From the NCBI GenBank assembly GCA_039519185.1, contig CM076851.1, positions 55,768,227-55,832,226 of the forward strand: DNA of 64,000 bases, given 5' to 3'. The translations under genes were made by a program, and so were the position numbers. The notes beneath the pieces were generated by a model that saw only the letters and a list, made by a program, of their open reading frames with translations, made no database searches and was not told the DNA's origin. This document shows positions 1 through 10,195 of this stretch, one piece after another (the first letter of the stretch is position 1; each line of letters begins with the position of its first letter). The stretch comes from Astragalus membranaceus. Lineage: Eukaryota > Streptophyta > Magnoliopsida > Fabales > Fabaceae.

Positions 1-2400
1 AGCCTAGGTTTTGCATCTTTTTTAGAAATCAGATACTTGATGGCAGAATGGTCAGTGTACACAATTACTTTGGTGCCAACCAAGTATGATCTAAATTTTT
101 CAAAAGCAAAAACCACTGCTAATAGTTCCTTTTCTGTTACAGTGTAGTTCATTTGAGCTTCAATGAGTGTTTTGCTAGCATAGTATATGGTATGAAACAC
201 TTTGTTATATCTTTGCCCTAGGACTGCTCCTACTGCAAAGTCACTAGCATCACACATGAGTTCAAAAGGCTTACTCCAATCTGGAGTGACTACAACTGGT
301 GCTGTAACTAAGGCCTTTTTTAGTTTTTGAAAAGCTTCTACACAAGATTCATCAAAATTAAAAGGCACATCATGTTGCAAAAGCATACACAATGGTTTTG
401 AAATTTTTGAAAAGTATTTGATAAATCTCCTATAGAATCCTGCATGACCTAGACAACTTCTAATCCCTTTGATTGTTGATGGAGGTGGTAGTTTCTCAAC
501 TACCTCTATCTTTGCCCTATCCACTTCAAGACCCTTTTTAGATATTTTATGACCAAGCACAATGCCTTCTTTTACCATGAAATGACATTTTTCCCAATTA
601 AGCACTAAGTTAGTGTCTTCACACCTTTGAAGAATTTCTTCTAAGTTTAAAAGACACAATGAGAATGTTTCTCCAAAAACAGAAAAGTCATCCATGAAGA
701 CTTCCATTGATTGCTCAATGAAGTCAGAAAAGATTGACATCATGCATCTTTGAAAGGTAGCAGGAGCATTACAAAGTCCAAAAGGCATCCTTCTAAAGGC
801 AAAAGTGCCATAAGGACAAGTAAATGTGGTTTTCTGTTGATCCTTAGGTTCAATTGCTATTTGATTGTATCCTGAATAACCATCTAAGAAACAATAGAAT
901 TCCTTTCCTGCTAACCTATCTAACATTTGATCTATAAAGGGTAAAGGGAAATGATCTTTCTTAGTGGCCTTATTGAGTTTTCTGTAATCCATACAGATTC
1001 TCCACCCTGTTACAGTTCTGGTTGGGATTAATTCATTATTTTTATTGGCTACAACTGTGACTCCACCCTTTTTAGGAACACATTGCACAGGACTAACCCA
1101 TGCACTATCTGAAATAGGGTAGATAATACCAGCATCTAGCCATTTAATTATTTCCTTCTTAACAACCTCTTTCATTATTGGATTTAATCTTCTTTGCCCT
1201 TCTATGCTGTTTTTAGAATTTTCTTCTAAAATTATCCTATGCATGCATGTTGAGGGGCTAATCCCTTTAATGTCAGACATTTGCCAACCTATAGCTTTTC
1301 TATGTTTTCTCAAGGTGTTAATTAAATCAAGCTCTTGTTCTAAAGATAGATCAGAAGCTATGATTACAGGAAGGGTATTATCCTCACCTAGAAAAACATA
1401 TTTTAAATGCTTAGGTAGTTCTTTTAATTCTAGCTTAGGAGGTTGTTCAATAGAAGGTACATTTTCTTTAAGGTTGGGGTCTTCTAAATTAAGAGATTCA
1501 TAAGTTCTAACCCATACCTTAAGTGTAGCTTGTTCCTTGGGCAATATGCTTTCTTCAATAAATTTCTCAGCAGGCAATGCAGAAACATCAGGTGCTAGTG
1601 CATTGGCAAGGTGATCATACTGCTTGTGGAACTGCTTCTCTACCAAATGATCAAGTGAGATTGATGAACACTCTTCACTCTCCTCTGCAGGATACTTCAA
1701 AGCATTCAAGACATTAAATTTTACTTCTTGATCATTCACTCTCATGGTTAGCTCTCCTCTTTGCACATCTATCAGTGTTTTCCCTGTTGCCAAGAATGTT
1801 CTTCCAAGTATGACTGGCACTTCTTCATCTGCAATGAAATCAAGTATAACAAAATCTGCAGGAAACACAAATTTGTCAACTTGCACCAATATATCCTCAA
1901 TAATTCCTTCTGGATATGCAATTGATCTATCTGCCAAATATAGTGTCAATGTGGTAGGTTTTGCATTTCCAATCCCTAGCTTTATCAAGATAGATTTGGG
2001 CATCAAATTGATGCTTGCACCTAAATCACATAATGCTCTTCCTGTATAGTACTTACCTATTGAAAAAGGGATTGTAAAGCTACCTGGATCCTTTAGCTTC
2101 CTTGGAATTTTGTTTTGTAAAATCAGACTACATTCTTTTGACATAACAACAGTTTCAAATTCCCCTAATCTTCTTCTTTTAGAAAGCACATCTTTCATGA
2201 ATTTGGCATAGTTTGGCATTTGTTGAAGTGCCTCTATCAAGGGAACATTGATATGCAATTGTTTTAAAACATCTAAAAATTTACTGAATTGCTTCTGCTC
2301 ATGTATTTTTTTCAATCTTTGAGGAAAAGGAGGAGGAGGGTATTCTGGTACTAACCTTGGAGTAGGAGATGTAGGAACACCTGGTGTTTCTGCATCTTGA
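1..2400 (-). CDS. Athila protease-reverse transcriptase-RNase H (partial, runs off left edge)
   Basis: The minus-strand frame stays open from the A-rich tract near 2400 to position 1. A protease-like motif LCDLGASINLMP lies near 2010-2045. RT follows, with CMDYRKLNKATKKDHFPLP near 950-1000, FRRMPFGLCNAPATFQ near 745-800 and the catalytic box VFMDDFSVFG near 680-705. RNase H starts near 240-260 (ELMCDASDFAVGAVLGQ) and is cut by the window edge. This enzyme copies the element's RNA into DNA in cytoplasmic particles. It is in a different frame from gag (see the gag entry). I found no stop codon in this stretch by eye, so the pol half may still be functional. Confidence 0.85.
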
Positions 2401-3985
2401 GAATTTTTTTCATTTTTATTTTTTTTTTCTTTTCTGTACCTTCAAGCTCATATGGTTCTGTTAGATCCTTGCCACTTCTCAAAGATATGGCTTTGACCTG
2501 CTCCTTACCTTGCCTTTGTGAGGGTGAAGCTTCTGTGTTTGATGGCAAAGTACCTACTGGTCTTTGCTGCAAAGCAGTTGCTAATTGCCCTACTTGGTTC
2601 TCTAGGTTCTTAATTGATATATCATGAGCTTGCCTAGCAGTTCTAGTTTCACTAATGAATGATCTAAGCAATTCTTCTAGAGAATTAGCACTGGCAGGTG
2701 GGTTTGATCTTTGTTGGCTTTGAGGTAGGAATCCAGGAGGAGTACTTGGTGCAGGTGCACTTTGTGCAGGTGTATTATAATTGTTCCACCTAAAATTTGG
2801 GTGGTTCTTCCATCCTGGATTGTAGGTATGAGAGTAAGGGTTGTTATTTTTATTGTAACCTACATAATTGACAGAGACAGGGTTGCTAGGACATTCTTCA
2901 TATAGATGGCCTCCTCCACAATACACACAACTTGTAGTTCCTGGAGGGGCTTGTTCTATAGCTGCTGCAGTGTTTTCTTTAGTTGTTGCTACACTAGATG
3001 TAGGTGCACTAGTGCACTGTTTGATCAGATTGGTTAAAGTGGCTACTTGAGCAGATAGGGCTGATATATCATTAATCTCATGTACTCCAGAGGTTCTCTT
3101 TTGAGCACTGACCCTCTCAGTAGGCCAACTTGAACCATTTGTAGCAATTTTGTCAATAAGATCACATGCTTCATTATAAGACATATTCAAAAGAACACCA
3201 CCAGCTGATGCATCTAGCATCACTCTGGTTTGTGGTTCTAGACCATTGTAAAAAGTTTCCATTTGTATAATGACAGGTAAACCATGATGTGGACATTTTC
3301 TTAAAAGTTCTTTCCATCTTTCCCATGCTTCAAACAATGATTCATATTCTTTTTGCTTAAAAGATGTAATATCATGTCTCATCCTAGCATTTTTAATAGG
3401 AGGAAAATATTTGCTTAAGAATTTTTCAGCTAATTCATTCCATGTATGAATAGAATTGGGCTCCATAGAATTTAGCCATGATTTTGCCCTATCTTTCAAA
3501 GAGTATGGAAATAACTTAAGCCTAAATGCATCCTCACTAATGCCAGGAATGATAAAGTTACTACAAACTTCTATGAATTGCTTTAAATGTTCATGGGGAT
3601 CTTCATGTGGAGATCCACCAAATTGACCAATTGTTTGCAACATTTGAAACATCATAGGTTTAAATTCAAAATGAACAGCATCAATTTGAGGTCTAGCAAT
3701 ACTAGTTTGTATGTGCTGCTGGTCATATTGAGCATAATCTCTCATAGGTCTATCTCTATCATTAATCATACCTATTGGTCCCATTTGAATGAATTGTTGT
3801 CTGTGATCTGGTCCACCTTCAGTTTGTTGATGTGAATTAGGTCCTCCTCTTACTGAGGCATCTTCACTGTGGTGAGACATTGTTCTGCAGTCTTGTTGTC
3901 TTTGTCTTTGTTGTCTTAGCAATCTCCTAAATCTTCTCTCAATTTCTGGATCACAATCAAATTCTGGTGGTCTATCTCTGGGCAT
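2351..3985 (-). CDS. gag: Athila Gag (capsid/nucleocapsid), 544 aa
   Basis: The protein opens with a charged Arg/Gln-rich N-terminus. A retrotransposon Gag domain spans about residues 105-290 (QFGGSPHEDPHEHLKQFIE, LFPYSLKDRAKSWL, YESLFEAWERWKELLRKCP). A single zinc knuckle, CVYCGGGHLYEEC, lies near residue 350, with the short Cys-to-His spacing usual in Athila. Gag forms the particle and packages the RNA. The start at 3985 lies 120 bases after the primer site, as expected. The last 29 or so residues are read after an A-run (2406-2430, seen on the minus strand); the pol frame is -1 relative to gag there, so this C-terminus is either a homopolymer-indel artefact or a programmed frameshift. Confidence 0.9.
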   Translation of the reverse strand: MPRDRPPEFDCDPEIERRFRRLLRQQRQRQQDCRTMSHHSEDASVRGGPNSHQQTEGGPDHRQQFIQMGPIGMINDRDRPMRDYAQYDQQHIQTSIARPQIDAVHFEFKPMMFQMLQTIGQFGGSPHEDPHEHLKQFIEVCSNFIIPGISEDAFRLKLFPYSLKDRAKSWLNSMEPNSIHTWNELAEKFLSKYFPPIKNARMRHDITSFKQKEYESLFEAWERWKELLRKCPHHGLPVIIQMETFYNGLEPQTRVMLDASAGGVLLNMSYNEACDLIDKIATNGSSWPTERVSAQKRTSGVHEINDISALSAQVATLTNLIKQCTSAPTSSVATTKENTAAAIEQAPPGTTSCVYCGGGHLYEECPSNPVSVNYVGYNKNNNPYSHTYNPGWKNHPNFRWNNYNTPAQSAPAPSTPPGFLPQSQQRSNPPASANSLEELLRSFISETRTARQAHDISIKNLENQVGQLATALQQRPVGTLPSNTEASPSQRQGKEQVKAISLRSGKDLTEPYELEGTEKKKKIKMKKILKMQKHQVFLHLLLQG

Positions 3986-4104
3986 AAACTAGTGTTTCCA
4001 CACTGAGTGTTTCTGCACTAAGTGTTTCTGCACAGAAAACAGAATACCAGTAGTACTAATAAAACACTAAATTAACAATCTAAACAACAAAATTTTACTA
4101 TAAT
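3986..4104 (-). other. Athila leader between primer site and gag
   Basis: A non-coding leader of about 120 bases. On the plus strand it holds three near-repeats of the form AGTGTTTCYRCAC (4000-4035), similar to short repeats in the LTR at 9940-10005. Confidence 0.6.
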
Positions 4105-4121
4105 CCCCGGCAACGGCGCCA
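4105..4121 (-). promoter_or_regulatory. Primer-binding site for tRNA-Asp
   Basis: The plus strand carries CCCCGGCAACGGCGCCA, which is the 3' end of plant tRNA-Asp including CCA. On the minus strand it is therefore a 17-base perfect primer site, nine bases inside the LTR end at 4131. Athila elements use this primer. Confidence 0.93.
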
Positions 4122-4341
4122 AAAACTTGGTGTGGTTTATTATATGCAAGTATACATAGTCACACAAGTAATAAAGTGATAAGAAAGGTCGAACCCACAG
4201 GGATTATGTATTGTAAATTTTTGTAGTTCAAAGTGTACACTTAGTGTGTCTACACTATTCAGTATTTTTGGTTTGGAGTTTTCAAAGTAAGTAAAATAAT
4301 AATAAGCAATAAAATGTGTGAGAAATCAGTTGGAAAAAGTA

Positions 4342-4354
4342 CACTACAACAAAA
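4342..4354 (+). repeat. CACTA left terminal inverted repeat
   Basis: CACTACAACAAAA, the exact reverse complement of 8819-8831. It is preceded by GTA at 4339-4341. Confidence 0.95.
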
Positions 4355-4760
4355 TAGGAAAGCGGCGGCGGTTTTAAAAGCTTACTGCGGCGGTTTTAAC
4401 CGCTGCCAAATACCCCTCGCGGCGGTTCCAAAACCGCTGCAGTTACCTCCGCCGCGAGGGAACTCTGCGGCGGTTTTGGCAACCGCTGGAATAACCGCCT
4501 GGAGGGGTAATTAGCGGCGGTTTACGCGGCGGTTGGGGGTTTGCGGCGGTTTAAAACCGCCGCTAAACTGTCGGTTAATTTCCCATATTTCTGCAGCGGT
4601 TTTGAGGCATTTGGCGGCGGTTTGCGTTTAGCGGCGGTTTTGAAGATGTTTGCAGCGGTTCAGAAGCGCCACTAAACCATTTATGTGATGGTATATTCCT
4701 TGCTTATATACAGCGATTCCAGGGATGTCTGCGGTGGTTCAAAACCTGAGGACGAAACTG
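4355..4760. repeat. Left subterminal GCGGCGG motif cluster
   Basis: About a dozen copies of GCGGCGGTTTT or its complement AAAACCGCYGC lie in both orientations. In En/Spm elements, subterminal repeats are binding sites for the TNPA-like protein; that role here is inferred from position. The stretch is far richer in GC and CpG than its surroundings. Confidence 0.8.
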
Positions 4761-5013
4761 CTTTTAGCTTTAAAGGCTCAAATAAGTTGTTCTTATTTAT
4801 AACAACTTTTTCTCAAATTATTTAAAAACATAAAATTATAAACTTACATAAATAATTAAAAAAGTTCATTCATTCATACTTAAATAAAAAACACAATAAT
4901 ATCAAAAGATAGTGTTGTCTCAAAATATCAAAAGATATGTGGTTTAGGAGTATAAAATTCCCCAATATAAGAAGATGTTTTTCAACATTACTAGTTAATA
5001 ACAAATCCTAAAT

Positions 5014-7560
5014 CTAAAGAGTAGATGTTGGTCCATGATGTGTTGGGGCGTGACTAGCAGATGAAGACCGCATTGCTTCAGCAGGTGAATGTAAATTGGC
5101 AGCCTGAAATTAAACAAAAATAAAGTTATGAAGTTACCAATTATCAAATCTACCAAGTCAATAAGAAATTTACATCGAAGATCTATCATAATAATACAAG
5201 CATATTCCGCTATTCCGCTAGTAACTATGCAGTAACACAGCTTCAATTCCAATCAGTAACTATGCAGCAACATACTCCTAGACAGTGTAACACTACAAAC
5301 TAAATGGTGCAGCAACATACTCCTAGATCTGTAACAATTAAGTATTCCAATCTATAACTATACTGCTAACGTGTGCAGCAACATACTCCTAGATCTGTGC
5401 ACACTCTAACAAACTTATAACAGAATTATCTTGCTGATTGTAGCAATACAAAGGCAACAATTAAGTATTCAACAACAATTAAGTATTCAACTAATATAGT
5501 AAGCTGAACCTAACTATCTACTCTTACAGACAGTAACTATGCAGTAACACAGTTTAATTTTCAGTGAAATTAACACAGTACTATGCAGTAACACAGCTTC
5601 AATTCCAATCTTCCACAGAGACATCAAACCCAGCAACATACTCCTAGACAGTAACTACAAGTTGATAAGACAGGAACTCCTAAACCCAGCAACTCGACAG
5701 TGACTGCTTTTTCTTCTAATAAAAGAGAACTTATGATAAAGAAGCTTAAGTATTTGATAGATTCAACTTGATATTAACCCAGTACTATGCAGTAAACCCA
5801 GCAACATACTCCTAGACAGTAACTATGCAGTAACACAGATTCAATTCCAATCAGTAACTATGCAGCAACATACTCCTAGACAGTGTAACAATACAAAGGC
5901 AACAATTAATACAAAGGCAGCTTCAATACAAAGGCAACAATACAAAGGCAGTGTAACAATACAAAGGCAGTGTAACAATTAATACAAAGGCAGCTTCAAT
6001 TAATACTCCTAGACAGTGTAACAATACAAAGGCAACAATTAATACAAAGGCAGCTTCAATTCAAAGGTAACAATACAAAGGCAGTGTAACAATTAATACA
6101 AAGGCAGCTTCAATTAATACTCCTAGACAGTGTAACAATACAAAGGTAACAAAGACAGTGTAACAATACAAAGGCAGCTTCAATTCCAATCAATTCCAAT
6201 CTTCCACAGAGACATCAAACCCAGCAACATACTCCTAGACAGTAACTACAAGTTGATAAGACATGAACTCCTAAACCCAGCAACTCGACAGTGTCTGCTT
6301 TTTCTTCTAATAAAAGAGAACTTATGATAAAGAAGCTTAAGTTTCTGAATTATAATTTTTGCTGAACTATAATCATTCATTGATTAATATGTTCTGATTA
6401 ATATGTTCTGTACACAGATTCAGAGCTAAAAGTTTAACAAGAACTTGAAAAACAACAAAATAAAATTTAAATTAAGATTTGCTTACTAAAGCAAATTTAC
6501 AAAAGACTACAAAATACTAAATATTTAGCTCCTTGACAGTAAAATGTAACAGTAACTATATGAGATGTAAGTTCTGAACCAACTGAACCCCTTATTGGCT
6601 ACTATATCCAATAAATGATACTAAATACTAAATTAAGTTTAACAGTAACTATGCAGTGTAAAATGTAACAGAGTTCTAAATGTAACAGGTTAGTACCTCA
6701 TCAAATCTAGTCGGACATTGACCACGAGCTTGCTGCATTAGAAAAGCTACTTGTTCCTCTAAAGTTCGAACTTTAGCTACTTCTCCCTCTAAAGCTTCAA
6801 CTCTTGCATTACTCGCTTGCAATTCCAACTTTAGCCTATCATAGTCAGCCGTTGTGGGACCACCTGATGAAATGGTCGAGCTCCCGTTATGAGAATTAGA
6901 TGATAGGTATTGAGTAGGGGTTGGGCCAAATCCCATGCCACGCATACGTCCGGGGTGCTCTTTCCCACATACTTGAATATAAATATCTTCGCCAGAAGAT
7001 GTCTCATCTACTTTGTCCAACAAATCCTACACAAAGTTAACCAACATTCAGTTGAACACATAAATGTTAAATATATAATTATCCTTAACTTTCAATAAAA
7101 ATAGAAATAAATAACGATTATACTCACACTCTTTTGTCTAGCCTCTTCATTGACAAATGATCCATCTTTTTTTTTGTGTGCGATGGAATACATCTTTGCT
7201 CGACCAAAAGGCTTCCCAGTTTTAGTTTCCTAACAAATTAAAAGTGAGAAAACACGATAAGTTCATTATGGTCACAATTGGCTTTTATTACCAATGTTGG
7301 TAAACTTAAAGAAAGAAATACCAATTCATGTCTTGTCCTAGCAATTGTTTTTGACCCAAGTGTATGAGGAGTTGTTTGCTTAGCCCTATTTGTCGTGTTT
7401 ATTTCACAAATTTCCTGCATTATTAAATAAAACAATTAGTAAATGATTAATCTTATCACAACATTCTCAACACATCATATATTACCTGAGTTTCAGGCTT
7501 CAAGCGATATTCCAAAAAAGCTGCCCATTGTTCTACACGGATGCCATCAGGGCGAAACTC
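5014..7560 (-). CDS. CACTA Ptta/En/Spm (Transposase_24-like) gene, spliced, 5' end unresolved
   Basis: I reconstruct five minus-strand exons: about 7560-7486, 7414-7322, 7229-7128, 7026-6697 and 5103-5014. Each junction has GT donor and AG acceptor, and the phase is kept throughout. Translated landmarks are RVEQWAAFLEYRL, NRAKQTTPHTLGSK, GKPFGRAKMYSIAHKKKDG and GKEHPGRMRGMGFGPTPTQ, followed by a coiled-coil-like Leu/Glu stretch and a short Ser/His-rich tail ending in TAG. These blocks are characteristic of the plant Ptta/En/Spm accessory protein. The fourth intron (6696-5104) is 1.6 kb and holds a tandem array. The first exon or exons are not resolved. No TNP2-type transposase is seen, so this is probably a deletion derivative. 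Confidence 0.72.
5190..6310. repeat. Tandem array inside the CACTA gene's last intron
   Basis: Short modules recur in shuffled order: CAGTAACTATGCAG, GCAACATACTCCTAGACAGT, AATACAAAGGCAGCTTCAA and AATACAAAGGCAGTGTAACA. Units of about 20-45 bases are combined into longer repeats; for example 5590-5760 and 6185-6345 share a block of about 150 bases. I see no coding potential. Confidence 0.75.
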
Positions 7561-7599
7561 AAGATTTTGTTCATATTTACACAAGGAAATAATGAACAT

Positions 7600-8530
7600 C
7601 GAAATAACAAAGCTGAAATATAGAAACTAGTTCTCCTATCCTGTTCGGATGTCATGAAAATGAGGATGAATTAAAATGTAGCTAACAGTAATTTATATAT
7701 ACTAAAATATTCACGCTTATTTTCTAATTTTATTGTCACCTTCAATAAGTGGCACCTACTCATTATATTATCACCTATCTATGCAAGACCTAGATAATGT
7801 AATATTTACTCGATGGATTGAACTTAATCAGAGTTTCACTAACTGTCCTTTTTTTAATAATCAGAGAACCAGGGCACACATGAAACAATGCAAAATAAGG
7901 AACAAGCAAGTCAGGCCCAATGAGAGCATCATCAAACCAATCAATTACCATCATCAAACCAATCAGTTACCATCATCAACAAATTCAGCTTCTGCGCCAA
8001 TAAAGAACAAAGCTGATTCGCAACCCTCTCCCATTTCCTCTTCGCAACCCTCTCACTCTCTCTCAGTTTGAAAACCCTGAAGCCCTAATTCTTATTCTCT
8101 TGAAATTGAATCTGTTGATTGTTTATGAAAACCCTGAAGCCCTTTTTTTTTTAAAACCCTAAAGCCCTAATTTGTGGTTTGTTTCTGAAATTAAATCAGT
8201 TAATTCCAACCAAACAGAAATTAAAACCTAAAACCCTAAAAAAAGAGAGAATGAGAGAGAGAGAGAGGAAGAAAGAAGACATACCTTGTGTGGGTGTGGC
8301 GGAGACGAGAGAATTCGAGAGAGAGATGAGAGATCTGCTCCGGCGGTGGCGCTGCTTCGAGAGAGAGAGAGAGAAATGAAACTGAGAGGAATGAGAGCTG
8401 CGAAGGTGAGAGCTGCGAAGGTGAGGGTGCTGCTTCGAGAGACAGAGAAATGAAACTGTGAGGGCGCAGCGCTGCTACGAAGGATCGAGCGAGAGAGAGA
8501 GAGAAATGAAACCGAGAGACAGAGAAATGC
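7600..8530 (-). other. Possible promoter and untranslated first exon of the CACTA gene
   Basis: On the minus strand this region has a GA/CT-rich stretch (8500-8290) like a plant 5' UTR, then a consensus donor CAAG|GTATGT at 8285/8284, then A/T-rich intron-like sequence. I see no coding motif between 7600 and 8070. The assignment rests on composition and one splice signal only. Confidence 0.35.
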
Positions 8531-8818
8531 TACTGTGACCGCTTAGTTATGTTAATAACCGCCGCAGTATGTTAATAACCGCCGCAGCATGAATTTCAGT
8601 TTTTCTGGCGTATTAATATTTACAGAACCGCCGCAGTCTTAGAACAAACCGCCGCAGTCTTAACTTCAGAAAAACCAACCGCCGCAACATTCTAAAAACC
8701 GCTGCAGTTTACTTAGTTATTGAAGCGGTTAACTTCACCGCCGTGCAAACCGCCACAAGAATCAAACCGGCGGCGGTTTTGCCTTAACCGCCGCAGCATA
8801 ACTGCCGCCAGTTACCAG
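8530..8818. repeat. Right subterminal AACCGCCGC motif cluster
   Basis: About ten copies of AACCGCYGCARY-type motifs, mostly the complement of those at the left end. They form the other half of the CACTA subterminal repeat system. Confidence 0.8.
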
Positions 8819-8831
8819 TTTTGTTGTAGTG
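8819..8831 (-). repeat. CACTA right terminal inverted repeat
   Basis: TTTTGTTGTAGTG, the reverse complement of 4342-4354. It is followed by GTA at 8832-8834. Confidence 0.95.
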
Positions 8832-10195
8832 GTAGTTGAGATGTTTTCACCAAGTACTTTACTTCTAAGTGTTTTAATGGAGTATGTAGTGTGGGAACAC
8901 TGGATGTAGGTGCATCAGTTTGTGCCTTTCAGCACTTCTCTTCAGAGTTTCATTACAAGCTCTTATGATCTTTGTTTTTTACAGTAAAGAAAGGTTTGTC
9001 AATTCCTCCCTTGCCTCCTAACAATGATCCAAGTTGCTAAATAGGTTCACTCTTGTAATTTTATTATCCTAAGGACTATGCTATCCTATGTCTAGGTTTT
9101 AGCATGTATTTAACAAAGTTTCCTTTATTAAATACTTGTCCCTATTAACTCTTGAGTTCATAAATGTAGCCCATGTCTGCTGCTACAAGTTTCACCTATT
9201 CTAAAGTGATCAATTCCAGAATAAGTTGAAAGAAGTGTTATGCAAGAGTTTAAAGTGTTTACACTACATAAACCATAATAACATATTTAGAAGTTCATTA
9301 CAAGGTTAGAACATCTCAACTTAAGGGAATTTAGCCCAGGTTACTCATGTTATAAAGCAAAGAATGTGCAAAGAAAATAAGTAAATGAATAATAAAGCAA
9401 AAGAACTTAAAAGAGTAGAGATTACTTGAATAGAAGATCTTTTGCATTAAGTTCCCAAGTCAAGCACTTCCTCACCTTCCTCTCCTTAGAAACTTGAAAT
9501 GAAAATAAACTAAACCTAAACTAAGCGAAAAGATAAAGGATTTAAAGATGTGAAAGATGATAAAAGATAGGATTCTTTTCTTGTGAAGGATTTGGCTTCT
9601 ATTTATAGGCTTGAAAGCTTTCCTCTTGCAAGGGGTTTCCTTTGGCGTGAAAGATCAGCTGAGAGGACCGAACATGGTTAGTTTGTTGACAACCAATCAA
9701 GCAAGCTGCACAGGTTTGGTCGCTTGCATGCATAACAAAAGAAGAGGTCCATTGGAGAAGTGCCACATGTCTTTTAGATAAGTTTGAGTCTTGCAACTTG
9801 ATTTTTATGTGTATCGCCGACTTCAGCAAGTGGCTCAGCTCCAGGTGACTAGGCATGACGTCACAAATCAAGTGTGGAAGCATTGAAATGGTCTTTGAAT
9901 GTTTTGGTATAAACTGCAGAATTTAGCAGGTGTTGGCAGTGTTTCCACTCCTAGTGTTTCCACTCCTGGTGTTGGCAGTGTTTCCACTCCTGCAGTAGCT
10001 GCACTGAACAGAAACATCAAACCTAACAAGATTTGTGTATTTTGCCTAGATCATTGCCCTTTATCCAATTTGAATACTTAGAATGTTGTTCCTTGATAAA
10101 TAAGCTATAAATATATATAAATGTTCTTGAAATAAGCAATAACTCAAGCTTGATTGTATGAATAACTCTATATAAAATAGAGTTATCAGTATGGT

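Larger units (their letters stand above)
4342..8831. mobile_element. CACTA (En/Spm) transposon, non-autonomous, 4490 bp
   Basis: Both ends carry the perfect 13-bp inverted repeat CACTACAACAAAA. The flanking trinucleotide GTA occurs at 4339-4341 and 8832-8834, the 3-bp target duplication of this superfamily. Subterminal regions are packed with GCGGCGG-type motifs in both orientations. Inside is a spliced gene of the Ptta/En/Spm accessory type but no TNP2-like transposase, so it probably depends on another element for movement. Confidence 0.95.
1..10188 (-). mobile_element. Athila-lineage Ty3/gypsy retrotransposon, left part outside window
   Basis: Reading on the minus strand, the order is LTR (10188 down to 4131), tRNA-Asp primer site (4121-4105), short leader, gag (3985-2351) and protease-RT-RNase H, which runs off position 1. 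The LTR opens on the minus strand with TGATAACTC and closes with CA, and the Gag sequence is of Athila type. Integrase, any env-like ORF and the 3' LTR would lie left of the window. The 5-bp flank at 10189-10193 (GTATG) is the candidate target duplication; its partner is not visible. A CACTA transposon sits inside the LTR. Confidence 0.9.
4131..10188 (-). repeat. Athila 5' LTR, split by CACTA insertion
   Basis: The plus-strand boundaries are TG at 4131 and CA at 10187-10188. Subtracting the CACTA element and one copy of its GTA duplication (4493 bases) leaves an LTR of 1565 bp, typical for Athila. On the minus strand its first bases form a near-palindrome (ACTCTATTTTATATAGAGT, 10163-10181). 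The segment 8832-10188 holds only LTR sequence; short open frames there are chance. Confidence 0.85.

Noticed and set aside
4105..4121. A tRNA-Asp gene fragment
   Set aside because: Only the 3' 17 bases including CCA are present, at the exact distance from an LTR expected of a primer-binding site; nuclear plant tRNA genes do not encode CCA.
8050..8530. A host gene promoter and 5' UTR (GA-rich leader and consensus splice donor)
   Set aside because: It lies inside the CACTA boundaries and reads into the transposon gene, so it is treated as part of the element; coding continuity was not shown.
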